Source: Lepidostoma basale
Taxonomy: Eukaryota; Arthropoda; Insecta; Trichoptera; Lepidostomatidae
Direction: 5' to 3'
Length of the DNA stretch: 64,000 nucleotides
NCBI GenBank assembly: GCA_022606425.2
Contig: JAHDVF020000424.1
Span: 248,001-312,000 of the forward strand
The translations under genes were made by a program, and so were the position numbers. Shown in pieces: positions 62,338 to 64,000 of this stretch. The notes beneath the pieces were generated by a model. The model was given only the letters and a program-made list of their open reading frames with translations. It did no database searches and was not told the DNA's origin. Each line of letters opens with the position of its first letter. Position 1 is the stretch's first letter.

Positions 62338-62905
62338 TACCTAATCATCACGCCGTCTCTCCGAAGGGGTAGGTAGAAAGAATGGACTGCCACTCTTTTC
62401 TTTCCTGACGTATTTCTCTCGCTTCCTCAACATTCATACATCGTGTCATGCACGCGCGTCGATTTCTCTGACTCCTCACTTGGCCGACATTCAATATTTT
62501 GAGAAAATAAACTGATTGGATTTGACTGATTTGCCTGAATATTTGGTTAATTTGATCTTGCCACGTTTCCCTGGGTTTTTCTCTATTTCTATTTCCATTC
62601 ACATCGTTAACATATCCTTTTTACAATTCTTTATTCATTCATTCTTTCCATGTGTCCAAATCATTTTAATGATCCTTTCATTATTTTGTTCATAACACCA
62701 TATTCGCACCGCATTCACTTCTTATATTAAATTTTCATTCCACACTCTATCATACACAGAGTATCCACACATTCGGCTAAATGATCTCGTTTCTACTGCA
62801 TTAATTTTACTTTCATCCTTCTTTTGCTAGTTCCATGCTTTGCTTCCATATATAAGGGTCGGTACAAGAACATCATTGTGCTCTGCCATTTTAGCTTTTT
62901 TGGGT
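62338..62905 (-). pseudogene. RTE-like LINE with a 45-bp internal insertion
   Basis: Reverse tail CTACCTAATC, C-terminal frame (CMNVEEAREIRQERKEWQSI) and upstream parts to ATGGCAGAG-like near 62890. Between NQILN and the basic domain an extra segment (62500-62545) duplicates a CAATATTT edge. Confidence 0.83.
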
Positions 62906-62909
62906 AGGT

Positions 62910-63730
62910 TTTGTTTGCGATGACAACTAAAAAAAAACATTATAATAAATATGTTGCGAGCAGCATGTTATAAAAAAACTGTACACATTTCATAACAAAT
63001 GGATCACAATTTCTTTGAGTATTAATTTGATTTCAAATTAATTGTGCCAAACATTAGTTTATTTGTTTGAACAAGATTTTTTATATACTAGTACTTAAAG
63101 TTCCTAAGAACGTTAAATTTTTTAATATTTTAAATTTCTCTTTAATTATTTTTTTAATAAATTAAAGAAACATAAAATTACTCGTAGATAACAAATAATA
63201 TCCTGATCTAAGATAAATAAACATAAAACTATTATACTAAAAAAAAATCTTACCTCCTTTGTGACGTTTTTTTCCCTTATGGACAAAGTTTTATCTTTAT
63301 GGCTATCATTTGATTACACCTATTTAAGTACTACGCAGGGGATCCCTGTAGCGATAGATACGAACGTACTATGGATAGATAAGTAGGCACACACTTAAAC
63401 TTTACTAGGCGAGTGCCAATAAAATATATTTTTCTTAAAGCTATCCTTGCCCGCATATGTCCCAAACTAATAAGATAAAGAGAGCTTTTGGAATTTATTT
63501 GCCATAAATTCTGATTCAACTTAAAAACTCACCCTAATTGAATTGAATATTAAGGGCGAATTTTTACAGAAATCATTTTAAAGACTCAAGTTTGTGGAGT
63601 AAATCAAAATTATATAATCGAAGATATCTAATCTCTTTTTTTAGATAATAAAAACAATACATTACAATACTTCAACATTGTTACATGTTCAAATTTGACA
63701 CCTGTTACAAGTAACAGTCCTTTTTGTAAA
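62910..63730. other. AT-rich spacer
   Basis: Nothing recognised. Confidence 0.4.
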
Positions 63731-63735
63731 TAAAC

Positions 63736-63880
63736 TTAAGGCGTTAACACCGTGGAATTCCATAATGAGGATTTTTTATGAATTAAAACATTGTTTTTTC
63801 TACTTTTGAAAAATTCATCTATAGTTCTTTGTAACACCTGATGATGCGAACATAAGTTGGCGTAAATTGTGATACACGTA
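63736..63880 (+). repeat. Chimera of family H arm and family D half-motif
   Basis: GGCGTTAACACCGTGGAATT and TGAATTAAAACATTG are the H/F end. CUGAUGA-U-GCGAAC at 63836-63850 is a D motif that then loses GAAA-CAGCUG. Confidence 0.55.
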
Positions 63881-64000
63881 CAGGTATTAAATATTACATA
63901 TATATGTGAGATATCATACTAATTGGCGTAGCTTTCTATTATAATAAGTTTTTTAGCATTGTTTATAGTCGTTGCGTAGTATTACATATCAAGTTACTCC

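Overview
The window is AT-rich, repeat-dominated DNA from an arthropod, most probably an insect. The evidence is eukaryotic: one spliced exon of a rhodopsin-like neuropeptide receptor with consensus splice sites, a mariner element, many 5'-truncated non-LTR retrotransposons, tRNA-derived SINEs and MITEs. There are no operons, ribosome binding sites or CRISPR arrays. The species cannot be named from the sequence alone.

Host coding content is very small. I see one convincing exon (629-728, minus strand, third transmembrane segment of a class A GPCR, best guess SIFamide receptor) and one weaker candidate exon (33066-33174, plus strand). The rest looks like intron or intergenic DNA built up by layers of insertions.

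The striking content is a population of more than 60 short hammerhead-ribozyme-like motifs in about ten sequence families (called A to K here). Each has a CUGANGA-like core, a stem II hairpin, GAAA, a very short and usually self-complementary stem III (CAUG, CCGG, CUAG, CAGCUG, CAAAUUUG, UCGA) and a UH cleavage dinucleotide. In the best copies (families C, F, G, H, J) the flanks also form a perfect stem I. Most occur as head-to-head inverted pairs, about 200-250 bp long, with 12-22 bp target site duplications and a conserved tail on one side. This matches the small, dimer-type hammerhead variants known from Penelope-like retroelements (PLEs). No PLE open reading frame lies in the window, so these are non-autonomous or terminal fragments.

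Other layers: an RTE-like LINE with (TTAG)n or (TTTG)n 3' tails, about 25 fragments on both strands, two with twin-priming 5' inversions and one whose codons seeded a 23-unit minisatellite; several other LINE 3' ends; about ten SINE pieces; a mariner deleted for two of its three catalytic residues; a hAT-type MITE with an 8-bp duplication; and three other TIR MITEs.

Layout: 0-7 kb holds the GPCR exon, E, G and A hammerhead elements and the mariner. 7-15 kb holds MITEs, a CT microsatellite, E and D elements and an RTE copy. 16-25 kb holds nested B/D elements, RTE and SINE copies. 25-38 kb holds LINE ends, A, F, B and C pairs, the candidate exon and RTE with a nested hAT MITE. 38-50 kb holds SINEs, MITE X and clustered RTE fragments. 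50-64 kb is the densest hammerhead region (H, J, C, D, K, G, A, E), with the minisatellite. Nested insertions give a relative chronology.
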